DNA of 64,000 nt, taken from assembly GCA_947497455.1 (NCBI GenBank), contig CANMGU010000001.1, positions 1,302,001 through 1,366,000 on the forward strand, read 5' to 3'. Origin of the DNA: an uncultured Sphingomonadaceae bacterium (lineage in GTDB: Bacteria; Pseudomonadota; Alphaproteobacteria; Sphingomonadales; Sphingomonadaceae). This document shows positions 36,704 to 46,172 of the stretch, one piece after another; position 1 is the first letter of the stretch; the number at the start of each line of letters is the position of its first letter. Both the position numbers and the translations under genes were made by a program. A model generated the notes under the pieces. That model searched no databases. It was given only the letters and a program-made list of their open reading frames with translations, and was not told where the DNA came from.

Positions 36704-38674
36704 ATGTTCAAAAAAATTCTGATCGCCAATCGTGGGGAAATTGCCTGCCGGGTTATCCGCACGGCCCAGAAAATGGGTATCAAGACAGTTGCTGTTTATT
36801 CTGATGCAGACGCGCGGGCGCCGCATGTGCAGATGGCTGATGAAGCCGTGCATATTGGGCCTTCTCCCGCTGCAGAATCCTACTTGATCGCGGATAAAAT
36901 AATCGCTGCCTGTAAGGAAACGGGCGCAGAAGCCGTGCATCCCGGCTATGGTTTTTTGTCTGAACGAACAAGTTTTCCCGAGCAATTGGCGGAAAATGAT
37001 ATCGCCTTTATTGGGCCTCCGCCCAATGCCATCGCGGCCATGGGTGATAAGATTGAGTCCAAAAAACTGGCCGAGAAAGCTGGGGTCAGCGTTGTTCCCG
37101 GCCACATCGGTGAAATTGGTGACACCGATCACGCAGTTAAAATCTCCGGTGAAATAGGCTATCCCGTCATGATGAAAGCCAGCGCCGGCGGCGGCGGTAA
37201 GGGCATGCGTCTCGCGTGGAACGAGAAAGATGTCCGCGAGGGTTTTGAAGCAACCAAACGCGAGGGTCTTGCCAGCTTTGGCGATGACCGTGTGTTCATC
37301 GAGAAATTTATCGAACAACCCCGCCATATCGAAATTCAGGTGCTTGGCGACAAACATGGCAATGTCATCTATCTCGGCGAACGCGAATGTTCGATCCAGC
37401 GCCGCCATCAGAAAGTTGTCGAGGAAGCACCATCGCCCTTTGTTGATCCCGAGATGCGCAAGAAAATGGGTGAACAGGCGGTCGCTTTGTCCAAGGCGGT
37501 GGATTATCACAGCGCCGGTACGGTCGAATTAATCGTTGGCGCGGACAAGAGCTTCTACTTTCTCGAGATGAATACCCGGCTTCAGGTCGAGCATCCAGTC
37601 ACTGAATATATAACCGGCCTTGATCTGGTCGAGCAGATGATCCGCGTTGCTTATGGTGAGAAACTGCCGCTGACGCAGGATGAAGTGACATTGACTGGTT
37701 GGGCGGTCGAAAACCGGGTCTATGCCGAAGATCCTTATCGCAATTTCTTGCCATCCACGGGTCGTCTGGTGAAATATAATCCGCCTGAAGCCGAGGATGG
37801 CATTCGTGTCGATGATGGCGTGGCAGAAGGCGGGGAAGTGTCGATCTTCTATGATCCGATGATTGCCAAGCTGATCACCTACGGCGAAACCCGCATTGAG
37901 GCCATTGATCGCCAGATTGACGCACTCAATCGGTTCGAGATTACCGGGCCCGGTCACAATATCGATTTTCTATCAGCGCTGATGCAGCATGAGCGGTTTC
38001 GCGAGGGGAACATCACGACTAATTTCATTGCCGAGGAATATCCTGATGGCTTTCAGGGTGCACCGGCATCTGAAGAATTACATCGCAATCTGGCGGCTAT
38101 CGGAGCTTTTGCGGCTACCGCACATGCTGATCGTGCACGCCGTATCGACAATCAATTGGGTCAGCGGCTGCAACCGCCGTCTGAATGGGAAGTCAAAATC
38201 GGTGACAGTGTTCAGCAGGTTTCTGTATCTGAAGAGGGCATATTGGTCGACGAGCAGGATGTCGACCTGTCTGCCGCCTATACGCCGGGCGATAGCCTGA
38301 TCCTTGCGAGCATCGGAGAAGAACCGCTGTCGGTGAAAATTGCAAAAACGGCTAGTGGCTTTGCGCTTAACACGCATGGCGCGACACACAAGGTACAGGT
38401 CTTGCCGGCGCATATTGCGCAACATGCGATACATATGATCGAAAAGCTTCCGCCAGATCTTTCCAAGTATCTTTTGTGCCCGATGCCAGGACTACTTGTT
38501 GCACTGCACGTCAAAGAGGGTGATAAAGTCGAGGAAGGACAACCGCTTGCGGTTGTCGAGGCGATGAAGATGGAGAATATCCTGCGCGCAGAGAAAAATG
38601 CGGTCGTGAAATCGGTTGAGGCGGAACAAGGGGATAGCCTTGCCGTCGATGCAGTGATACTCGAACTGGAATAA
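36704..38674 (+). CDS. pccA: Propionyl-CoA carboxylase alpha subunit (biotin carboxylase + BCCP)
   Basis: A 656-aa biotin-dependent subunit. The biotin carboxylase part (about 1-450) has IANRGEIACRV, the ATP-grasp loop KASAGGGGKGMR, the ERECSIQRRHQKVVEEAPS region and EMNTRLQVEHPVTE. A linker is followed by a C-terminal biotinyl domain with the attachment lysine in VEAMKMEN. It works with the beta subunit encoded by pccB 6 kb upstream in the same operon. A 3-methylcrotonyl-CoA carboxylase role is less likely given mcm and mce. Confidence 0.95.
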   Translation: MFKKILIANRGEIACRVIRTAQKMGIKTVAVYSDADARAPHVQMADEAVHIGPSPAAESYLIADKIIAACKETGAEAVHPGYGFLSERTSFPEQLAENDIAFIGPPPNAIAAMGDKIESKKLAEKAGVSVVPGHIGEIGDTDHAVKISGEIGYPVMMKASAGGGGKGMRLAWNEKDVREGFEATKREGLASFGDDRVFIEKFIEQPRHIEIQVLGDKHGNVIYLGERECSIQRRHQKVVEEAPSPFVDPEMRKKMGEQAVALSKAVDYHSAGTVELIVGADKSFYFLEMNTRLQVEHPVTEYITGLDLVEQMIRVAYGEKLPLTQDEVTLTGWAVENRVYAEDPYRNFLPSTGRLVKYNPPEAEDGIRVDDGVAEGGEVSIFYDPMIAKLITYGETRIEAIDRQIDALNRFEITGPGHNIDFLSALMQHERFREGNITTNFIAEEYPDGFQGAPASEELHRNLAAIGAFAATAHADRARRIDNQLGQRLQPPSEWEVKIGDSVQQVSVSEEGILVDEQDVDLSAAYTPGDSLILASIGEEPLSVKIAKTASGFALNTHGATHKVQVLPAHIAQHAIHMIEKLPPDLSKYLLCPMPGLLVALHVKEGDKVEEGQPLAVVEAMKMENILRAEKNAVVKSVEAEQGDSLAVDAVILELE

Positions 38675-38699
38675 TCAAAACGCCTTGGGGAGGGCAAAT

Positions 38700-40337
38700 A
38701 TGGCCAGTGAGGCAGGCGTTGCAATGCAGCGCGAACCAACCGACAAAGAAATCAGGCTCGTCATTGGCGCGTCATCCGCCGGAACCGTCTTCGAATGGTA
38801 TGATTTCTTTATCTATGGAACATTGTTCTACATCATCGGCCCGACCTTTTTCCCGAGTGGCAATGAAACACTTGAAATCCTGTTGGTTTGGGCCACTTTT
38901 GCCATCGGCTTCGGCTTCAGGCCCGTAGGAGCCGTCTTGTTCGGCTTTCTGGGTGATCGATTGGGGCGCAAATATACGTTTCTGGTCACTGTCACCCTCA
39001 TGGGGATAGCGACTGCTGGAGTTGGGCTCATACCCAGTGCCGAAACCATCGGACTGGCAGCGCCCGCAATCGTTATTTTCTTGCGAGTCCTTCAGGGATT
39101 GGCACTTGGCGGCGAATATGGCGGCGCGGCCATTTATGTCGCAGAACATGCTCCAACGGAGAAACGTGGCTATTACACCAGCTATATTCAGGCCAGTGTC
39201 GCTGGCGGCTTCGTGCTGTCTATTGGTGTGGTGCTTGCTTGCCGCTTCCTAATTCCAACCGAGGAATTTAACAATTGGGGCTGGCGTATACCGTTCCTTC
39301 TCTCGATCATATTGCTAGGTATTTCGCTTTGGATGCGGCTGAAGTTGAATGAAAGTCCCGTTTTTCAGGCGATGAAGGCAGAAGGAAAAACATCAAAGAA
39401 CCCGTTCACTGAGAGCTTTTCCTATCCTGGCAACAAGAAAAGGATCTTCGTTGCGCTCTTCGGGATTACCGGAATATTGACGACAATTTGGTATACAGCT
39501 TTTTTCTCCGGAATGTCCTTTTTGCGCGGCCCGATGAATGTTGATGACCTCACCGTCGATCTCATCCTGTTTTTCGCCGGTTTGATTGCCATGTCTTTCT
39601 ACTTGGTTGTTGGCAAATGGTCGGACAGAGTGGGACGTAAGAAACCAATCATCGTCGGTGCTATCCTGTCGCTGTTTCTACTCTTTCCGTCATTCTGGGG
39701 CTTGGGGCAACTCGCTAACCCAGGACTGTCGGCGGCATCGGAGGCCACTCCGGTTCGTGTAGAAGGCATGGCCTGCAGCACCGACCCCTTTGCTGAATTG
39801 TTCAGTCGCGAACAAAGCGATTGCGGCAAGATTTTGGAGACCCTTACGGCCTCTGGCGTTGCCTATACGGTGACGGATGCATCAGAATTGAAGCTCTTTG
39901 CAGGCAGCGAAGAAATCACAGTCGACACCGCTTGGTTCAGCGATGGAGCGGCGCGCCGGGACGGAATTCGCGGTGCACTTAGTGGGTCCGGCTTTGATTT
40001 TGAAGAGCAGCAACTCGGAGCTACGCGCATATTGGGCATAGTGGCAATCTTGCTTATCCTGGGCGCACTTAGCGCATTGACCTACGGCTCGGTTGCAGCA
40101 CTACTGGCCGAGATGTTCCCGCCAAAAATACGCTATAGCTCGATGTCGATACCCTATCATATAGGTGCGGGTTACCTTGGAGGTTTCCTGCCGTTGATCG
40201 CGGGTTACATCGTTGCGCGTACGGGAGATGTCTATTCTGGGCTCTGGTACACATGGGTGGTAGTTGCTTTTGGCGTTATCGTGGCTTGGTGGGGCATACC
40301 GAATGATCCCGAAGCGGCACTCGACGAAGCCGAATAA
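38700..40337 (+). CDS. MFS transporter (metabolite:H+ symporter-like) with periplasmic insert
   Basis: A 545-aa transporter with TM1 containing GTVFEWYDFFIYG and the loop motif GDRLGRKYTF typical of the MHS/ProP-like family. I start at ATG 38700 with GGGGAGGG upstream, rather than the in-frame TTG at 38685. Between transmembrane helices in the second half an insert of about 90 residues (roughly encoded by 39715-40025) contains two cysteines (GMACSTDP and QSDCGKI) and no hydrophobic helix, so it should be soluble, probably periplasmic. The gene is 25 nt after pccA and may import a short-chain acid feeding the operon (inference). Confidence 0.88.
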   Translation: MASEAGVAMQREPTDKEIRLVIGASSAGTVFEWYDFFIYGTLFYIIGPTFFPSGNETLEILLVWATFAIGFGFRPVGAVLFGFLGDRLGRKYTFLVTVTLMGIATAGVGLIPSAETIGLAAPAIVIFLRVLQGLALGGEYGGAAIYVAEHAPTEKRGYYTSYIQASVAGGFVLSIGVVLACRFLIPTEEFNNWGWRIPFLLSIILLGISLWMRLKLNESPVFQAMKAEGKTSKNPFTESFSYPGNKKRIFVALFGITGILTTIWYTAFFSGMSFLRGPMNVDDLTVDLILFFAGLIAMSFYLVVGKWSDRVGRKKPIIVGAILSLFLLFPSFWGLGQLANPGLSAASEATPVRVEGMACSTDPFAELFSREQSDCGKILETLTASGVAYTVTDASELKLFAGSEEITVDTAWFSDGAARRDGIRGALSGSGFDFEEQQLGATRILGIVAILLILGALSALTYGSVAALLAEMFPPKIRYSSMSIPYHIGAGYLGGFLPLIAGYIVARTGDVYSGLWYTWVVVAFGVIVAWWGIPNDPEAALDEAE

Positions 40338-40355
40338 ACTGACTATCGCCGCACC

Positions 40356-41414
40356 ATGAGCGATAACAGGATCGAAATCCCGGCAACGGTAAAACTACGT
40401 CTGGATGACAATGCGCTGACCGCCAATTGGCGGAAGTTGGACGAGATGAGCGGCTCTGCCACTGCAGGCGCCGCAATTAAAGCGGACGCCTATGGTTTGG
40501 GAGCGGTCGAGGTGCTTCAGCGTCTTCAAACGGCTGGTTGCAAGGATTTTTACGTTGCTAACTGGCAGGAGGCCCGGGAACTGGCACCCTATGTTGATCA
40601 GAGCAGCAATATATCAGTGCTTAACGGCATACGCGCCGAAGATATGCCCTATGCAATGACAGGAGTGGCCAAACCGGTATTGAATAGCATGGAGCAGGTC
40701 CGCAGGTGGCGTGAAACAGGACGTCCCTGTGACGTCATGATCGACAGTGGGATGAATCGGCTGGGTATCGCAGCAGCCGATACAAAACAATTCGACTGGA
40801 GTGGCTTTGATATTGATATTGTGATGAGTCATCTGGCATCGGCGGACGAAGATACTACCCAGAATTCTGACCAACTCGATCAATTTTTATCTTCAATGCC
40901 GCTTGTACCCGGGAAACGCGCTAGCCTGAGCAACAGCGCTGGTATTGCGCTTGGTCAGGCTTATCATTTTGACTGCACGCGACCCGGCCTATCTCTATAT
41001 GGCGGAAAACAGCGTTCCGAATTGGCGAATGTCATCCAGCAGGTCGTCTTTCCTCAGGCGCAAATTTTGCAGATCCGAAATCTAAGAACTGGCGACAGGG
41101 TTGGCTATAACGCTAAATATACCGCTAAGCGCGATCATCCGATTGCGATATTGGCCATGGGTTACGCGGACGGTTATCTCCGCGGTTTCTCCAACACAGG
41201 CATGTTCGTAGATGACGATCAAAATGAGCTGGCTGTGCTTGGTCGTGTATCAATGGATTTGATTGCTATCGATATTACGGCTGCACCCCATCTTAAAGAA
41301 TCTGCATGGGTCACGGCAAAATATGATCTGCCAATAGCGTCAAGCCAATCCGGACTATCCCAATATGAACTGATTACCGGACTGGGCAATCGCTATGCAC
41401 GTTATTGGGTCTGA
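40356..41414 (+). CDS. alr: Alanine racemase
   Basis: PLP enzyme making D-alanine for peptidoglycan. The 352-aa product has the PLP lysine in AAIKADAYGLG, SGMNRLGI, SLSNSAGIAL, the RPGLSLYGG segment and the catalytic tyrosine region VGYNAKYTAKR, then LGRVSMDLIAID. It begins 18 nt after the transporter gene. All key residues are present, so it is probably the housekeeping enzyme. Confidence 0.94.
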   Translation: MSDNRIEIPATVKLRLDDNALTANWRKLDEMSGSATAGAAIKADAYGLGAVEVLQRLQTAGCKDFYVANWQEARELAPYVDQSSNISVLNGIRAEDMPYAMTGVAKPVLNSMEQVRRWRETGRPCDVMIDSGMNRLGIAAADTKQFDWSGFDIDIVMSHLASADEDTTQNSDQLDQFLSSMPLVPGKRASLSNSAGIALGQAYHFDCTRPGLSLYGGKQRSELANVIQQVVFPQAQILQIRNLRTGDRVGYNAKYTAKRDHPIAILAMGYADGYLRGFSNTGMFVDDDQNELAVLGRVSMDLIAIDITAAPHLKESAWVTAKYDLPIASSQSGLSQYELITGLGNRYARYWV

Positions 41415-41417
41415 AAC

Positions 41418-41445
41418 TGTGCAACTGCCATATCGCAGTTGCACA
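41418..41445. repeat. 11-bp inverted repeat between alr and phaR
   Basis: TGTGCAACTGC and GCAGTTGCACA are perfect arms around a 6-nt loop (CATATC), starting 3 nt after the alr stop. There is no T-run, so it is a poor intrinsic terminator. It contains CTGC-N6-GCAG, and further TGCA-rich elements follow up to about 41545, which resembles PhaR operators remembered from other PHA producers. It could be an autoregulatory site for phaR. Confidence 0.5.
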
Positions 41446-41614
41446 CAATAAAAGCGGCCTAATTCCTTGCCAGTTGCATATTATTAAACTCTGAGCACAG
41501 CTTTGGTTGCGGCGATGCACAATTTTGTCTAATGCAATCACCATATTGGAATTTTAAGAAAGCATATCGCCGCAATATTGAGAAAATAGAGCGATATGGT
41601 TCGCAGGAGAAAAC

Positions 41615-42244
41615 ATGGCGAAGACGAAAAAGGGTGATCCCGATGGCCCAATCATCATAAAAAAATATGCCAATCGGCGCCTTTATAATACTCAGACATC
41701 AAACTATATCACCCTCGATTTCTTGGCAGAGATGACCAGGGAAGATGTTGATTTTGTTGTAGTGGATGCCAAGACCGGCGACGATATTACGCATAATGTC
41801 CTGACGCAGATCATTGTAGATGAAGAGAGCAGCGGGCAAAATATGCTGCCTGTCAATTTCCTGCGTCAGCTCATTTCTATGTATGGTAACAGCATGCAGT
41901 CGTTGATGCCTTCTTACCTGGAAGCCTCAATGGATAATTTTCGGAAGAACCAGAAACAGTTTCAAGAAGCTGTTGAAGGGGCGTTAAACAAGAACCCCTT
42001 GGGACAAATGGCTGTTAAAAACCAAAAACAGTTTCAGGAAGCCGTTGAAAATGCTTTGAAGTCGAGCCCGCTGGGCAGCGTTGTGGAAAAGGCACTAAAC
42101 CCTTTGGGGATCGGTGACAAAAGTGCCTCAAATGATGTTGAACCGGAGCCGGAAGAAGAAATGTCTGAAAAAGACATTGAGATAATGGAACTCAAGCAGC
42201 AGCTTGCCGACATTCAGTCGAAAATCGACAATCTCGACGATTAA
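41615..42244 (+). CDS. phaR: Polyhydroxyalkanoate synthesis repressor PhaR
   Basis: DNA- and PHB-binding regulator of polyhydroxyalkanoate granule genes. The 209-aa product has the PHB_acc_N domain (IIKKYANRRLYNTQTSNYIT, about 13-75), a PHB accumulation region, then an internal duplication: NQKQFQEAVEGAL...NPLG followed by NQKQFQEAVENAL...SPLG (about 110-155). An acidic C-terminus with a short coiled coil ends the protein. CAGGAG precedes ATG 41615. No PHA synthase or phasin gene is in the window. Confidence 0.93.
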   Translation: MAKTKKGDPDGPIIIKKYANRRLYNTQTSNYITLDFLAEMTREDVDFVVVDAKTGDDITHNVLTQIIVDEESSGQNMLPVNFLRQLISMYGNSMQSLMPSYLEASMDNFRKNQKQFQEAVEGALNKNPLGQMAVKNQKQFQEAVENALKSSPLGSVVEKALNPLGIGDKSASNDVEPEPEEEMSEKDIEIMELKQQLADIQSKIDNLDD

Positions 42245-42292
42245 TTTACCGTCGGCCAACGAACTGAAATTTTTCCGACAGGAACCGAATAC

Positions 42293-43828
42293 GTGAAAAA
42301 AAACGCTTTATCCGTGACCAGAGAAGCTGACTTTTCAGCTTGGTACCAACAGCTTATTGCCGAAGCCGATCTCGCTGAGGAGTCTGGTGTTCGGGGCTGT
42401 ATGGTCATGCGGCCGTGGGGCTATGGTATCTGGGAGCGGGTGCAATTCCTAATGGATCAGCGGATCAAGGCCTCTGGCCATGAAAACTGCTATTTCCCCC
42501 TATTCATTCCATTGAGTTACTTTGCCAAGGAAGCTGAACATGTCGATGGTTTTGCTAAGGAAATGGCGGTTGTTACGCATCATCGGTTGATGAAAGACGA
42601 TAGTGATGGCCTTGTTGTCGATCCCGAAGCAAAGTTGGAAGAGCCTTTGGTCGTCCGGCCGACGTCCGAAACAGTGATAGGCACCGCCTTCTCACGATGG
42701 GTCCAAAGCTGGCGTGATTTACCCGTAATGATCAACCAGTGGGCCAATGTCGTGCGCTGGGAAATGCGTACACGGATGTTTCTGCGTACCAGCGAGTTTC
42801 TTTGGCAAGAAGGCCATACCGCCCACGCTACACGCGATGAGGCAATGGAAGAAACGCTTGATATACTGGAGCTATATCGCAGCTTTTCCGAAAATGTTTT
42901 GGCTATGCCCGTTGTGGCTGGTGAGAAACCGGAAAATGAACGTTTCCCCGGTGCGGACGCAACTTATTCGATTGAGGCCATGATGCAGGATGGCAAGGCT
43001 TTGCAAGCCGGCACCTCCCATTTTCTTGGACAGACCTTCTCCAAGGCTCAAAATATCCGTTATCAGGACAAGGAAGGGCAGTTCCAATTTGCCTATACGA
43101 CGAGTTGGGGCACTTCTACACGGCTAATCGGCGGCGTGATCATGACGCATGGCGATGACGATGGTCTGCGCGTTCCTCCACTTATTGCACCCTACCAAGT
43201 TGTGATCATTCCCATGCTGCGCGACAAGCCAGAGGATGAAGAGGTTCTCGATTTTTGCACAGTGCTTACTAAGCAACTGTCTGGACTGCGGGCTTTCGAT
43301 GAGAATGTTCGTGTGAAACTCGATAAGAGCGGCGCGAAGGCATCGAACAAGCGCTGGTCTTGGGTTAAAAAAGGTGCGCCCCTCATTCTTGAAATCGGCC
43401 CTCGCGATGTCGCGGAAGGCAATGTCTCCGCTCTTCGTCGCGATGCGCTGTATAAGGATAATGGCAAGCTCGATGCGCAGATTCTGGCGAAAGATACTTT
43501 CGCGGAACAAGTACCTGTATTGTTGGAAGAAATTCAAACCAAATTGCATGATGAAGCTAAGAAACGGCTGGATTCCAACATTACCCGCGGTTTGACTGAT
43601 TTTGCGGATGTTCAGAAATTCTACAAAGAAAACAAGAAATATCCGGGTTGGGTGGAAGTGCAATGGTGCCGGGCGACGGGTGATGAGCTTGATCAGATTG
43701 AAGAGAGATTGAAAAAGTTGAAACTGACCTTCCGCAATGTGCCAAACGAGGCGACTGCGGTGGATGGTAATTGTATTTTCACTGGTAAACCAGCGGTCGA
43801 ACGGATTCTTATCGGCAAAGCTTATTAA
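42293..43828 (+). CDS. proS: Prolyl-tRNA synthetase
   Basis: Class II synthetase charging tRNA-Pro. The 511-aa product, with ESGVRGCMVMRPWGYGIWER, VRPTSETVIG, VVRWEMRTRMFLRTSEFLWQEGH and a C-terminal zinc/anticodon region, matches the shorter archaeal/eukaryote-like ProS form without the bacterial editing insert. The start is GTG 42293 with CAGGAA upstream. Its stop overlaps the rnr start (TAATG). Confidence 0.95.
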   Translation: MKKNALSVTREADFSAWYQQLIAEADLAEESGVRGCMVMRPWGYGIWERVQFLMDQRIKASGHENCYFPLFIPLSYFAKEAEHVDGFAKEMAVVTHHRLMKDDSDGLVVDPEAKLEEPLVVRPTSETVIGTAFSRWVQSWRDLPVMINQWANVVRWEMRTRMFLRTSEFLWQEGHTAHATRDEAMEETLDILELYRSFSENVLAMPVVAGEKPENERFPGADATYSIEAMMQDGKALQAGTSHFLGQTFSKAQNIRYQDKEGQFQFAYTTSWGTSTRLIGGVIMTHGDDDGLRVPPLIAPYQVVIIPMLRDKPEDEEVLDFCTVLTKQLSGLRAFDENVRVKLDKSGAKASNKRWSWVKKGAPLILEIGPRDVAEGNVSALRRDALYKDNGKLDAQILAKDTFAEQVPVLLEEIQTKLHDEAKKRLDSNITRGLTDFADVQKFYKENKKYPGWVEVQWCRATGDELDQIEERLKKLKLTFRNVPNEATAVDGNCIFTGKPAVERILIGKAY

Positions 43829-46113
43829 TGGCGAAATCGTCCAAATCTCATAAGCCGAGACAGGTTCCGTCGCGCAAACAGATATTGGACTTTATCGAAA
43901 AGTCGGACCAACCCGCCGGCAAACGTGAAATTGCCAAAGCCTTCCGCTTGCGCGGATCGGACAAAATTGCACTAAAGGCTTTACTGAAAGACATGGCCGA
44001 TGAAGGCCTGATCGACAGCACTCCAGGTCGCGCCTTCCATAAAATGGGTGGTATTCCCAAGGTCACGGTCCTGAAAATCGTGGAAATTGACGGTAATGAG
44101 GCAATAGGCATGCCCGAGCGCTGGGAGGCAGAAACCCCGGCGCCACGGCTGCGCATAAAAGAACGGGGCCGCCGCGCAGCCCTGGCAGTCGGAGATCGTA
44201 TTTTGGCTCGGACCGAAGAACGCGGACAGGGGTACATCGCCTTCATGATGAAGAAGATTGCCCAAAGCAGCGATATGTTGATGGGCGTGGTTGAGAAGGA
44301 CGAGCGCGACCGGTTCTGGTTGAAGCCTGTTGACCGCAAAATCCGGCGCAGTACGGCTATATCCGATTTGGGTGAAGCGGAAGTGGGAAATCTGGTTCTT
44401 GCAGAACCCATTGGTCGCGGCAGCCAGATTAAAGCGCGGGTCAAAGAGGTGTTGGGCGATCCCTTTGCACCAAAATCATTCAGCCTGATCGCCATCCAAA
44501 AATATGAAATTCCGCAAGTATTTCCGACTGATGTGCTGGATGAAGCAGAACAGGCAACCAAGCTGAAACTCAGCAACGAGGACCGGGAAGATCTCACCAA
44601 TTTGTCCATTGTCGCTATTGATCCAGCAGATGCGCGTGATCATGATGATGCTATCTGGGCAGCGCCCGATGATGATGCCAACAATGCTGGCGGCTTTAAT
44701 GCCATAGTGGCAATTGCCGATGTCTCCTTCTATGTTCGCAGTGGCAGCAAACTTGACCGTGAGGCCTATAAGCGCGGCAACAGTGTCTATTTCCCGGATC
44801 GGGTTGTTCCGATGCTACCGGAAGCGCTGTCCACCGATGTGTGTTCGCTCAAACAGGATGTCGATCGAGCGGCTTTGGCATGTCATCTTAGAATTAATGC
44901 CAAGGGCAAAGTTATCTCCTCTCGATTCACGAGGGCTATTGTTCGGCTGACTGGCAATATCGCTTATGAAGATGCGCAGGCTGCGATGGATGGAAAATTG
45001 GACCATCCCATGAAGGCGAATGCCCTTGAACCACTTTGGGCGTGCTGGAAATTACTTGCAAAAGCCAGAGATGGCAGAGAGCCTCTCAACCTCGATTTGC
45101 CAGAAAAACGGGTTGTGCTTGATGATCAGGGTCGCATTGCCGAGATTGCCACACGAGAACGCCTCGATGCGCATCGCCTGGTCGAAGATTATATGATCGC
45201 GGCCAATGTCGCGGCGGCCAAAATGCTGGAATCCAAGAAATCACCGCTGATCTACCGGGTCCACGAAATGCCCTCACGCGAGAAGCTAATCGCGCTCAAA
45301 GACTATCTCAAAAGCTTTGATGTCAGTTTTGCAATGGGGCAGGTGATTAAACCATCGGTGTTCAATCGCCTGATCGAGCAAGTGGGTGAGGCGGAGATTC
45401 TGCCGTTGGTCATGGAACAGGTTTTGCGCAGTCAGACCCAAGCCTATTATGGTTCCACCAACATGGGGCATTTTGGTCTTTCGCTGGGAAGCTATGCACA
45501 TTTCACCAGCCCGATCCGCCGTTATGCCGACCTGATTGTGCATCGTGCTTTGGTCAGCGGTTGTAAATTGGAACAGCCGAAGCCGAAGAATGATCTCATC
45601 CCGGCTCAAAGCGGGTTGAGCAAGGACATGGCCGACAAGCTGGACCTGATATCCGAAAAGATCAGTCAATTGGAACGCCGTGCGATGATGGCAGAGCGTG
45701 AGACGGTGGATCGCTATATCTCGGCCCATTTATCCGATCATGTCGGTCAGATACTTAAATGCCGGATTACAGGCGTTCAGAATTTTGGATTTTTTGCCAC
45801 AGTGGAAGAATTGGGTGGTGACGGCTTGGTCCCTGTCCGAACGTTGGGCGTGGAACGTTTCGACTATGATGAGCAGAAGCAGCAGTTGGAAGGTTTAGAT
45901 ACCGGCGTAACCTACAATATCGGTCAAAAGCTAGACCTGCGGCTCGTTGAGGCCAACGCTGCCACCGGAAGCCTGCTCTTTGAACTTGCTGAAGGGGCTA
46001 ATCACATGCCCGGGCGCTATGAACCTCGGCGCGGTCGCAGCGGTCCCAAGGGAAAGCCGCATCGCAAAGGAAAGCGAGGGCGCCCAGCAAATATTCGTCA
46101 TCGCAGCCGGTAA
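43828..46113 (+). CDS. rnr: Ribonuclease R
   Basis: Processive 3'-5' exoribonuclease that degrades structured RNA. The 761-aa product has an N-terminal winged-helix-like region, cold-shock/OB segments, the RNB catalytic domain with its acidic cluster DPADARDHDDAIW, the segment HFTSPIRRYADLIVHR, a C-terminal S1 domain (ITGVQNFGFFATVEELGGDG) and a basic tail rich in Arg, Lys and Gly. Translationally coupled to proS. Confidence 0.96.
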   Translation: MAKSSKSHKPRQVPSRKQILDFIEKSDQPAGKREIAKAFRLRGSDKIALKALLKDMADEGLIDSTPGRAFHKMGGIPKVTVLKIVEIDGNEAIGMPERWEAETPAPRLRIKERGRRAALAVGDRILARTEERGQGYIAFMMKKIAQSSDMLMGVVEKDERDRFWLKPVDRKIRRSTAISDLGEAEVGNLVLAEPIGRGSQIKARVKEVLGDPFAPKSFSLIAIQKYEIPQVFPTDVLDEAEQATKLKLSNEDREDLTNLSIVAIDPADARDHDDAIWAAPDDDANNAGGFNAIVAIADVSFYVRSGSKLDREAYKRGNSVYFPDRVVPMLPEALSTDVCSLKQDVDRAALACHLRINAKGKVISSRFTRAIVRLTGNIAYEDAQAAMDGKLDHPMKANALEPLWACWKLLAKARDGREPLNLDLPEKRVVLDDQGRIAEIATRERLDAHRLVEDYMIAANVAAAKMLESKKSPLIYRVHEMPSREKLIALKDYLKSFDVSFAMGQVIKPSVFNRLIEQVGEAEILPLVMEQVLRSQTQAYYGSTNMGHFGLSLGSYAHFTSPIRRYADLIVHRALVSGCKLEQPKPKNDLIPAQSGLSKDMADKLDLISEKISQLERRAMMAERETVDRYISAHLSDHVGQILKCRITGVQNFGFFATVEELGGDGLVPVRTLGVERFDYDEQKQQLEGLDTGVTYNIGQKLDLRLVEANAATGSLLFELAEGANHMPGRYEPRRGRSGPKGKPHRKGKRGRPANIRHRSR

Positions 46114-46172
46114 TGTAACCGGACCGCCGCCGGATGCGAATAGACTGGGCACAATCATAAAAGGATATCCTG

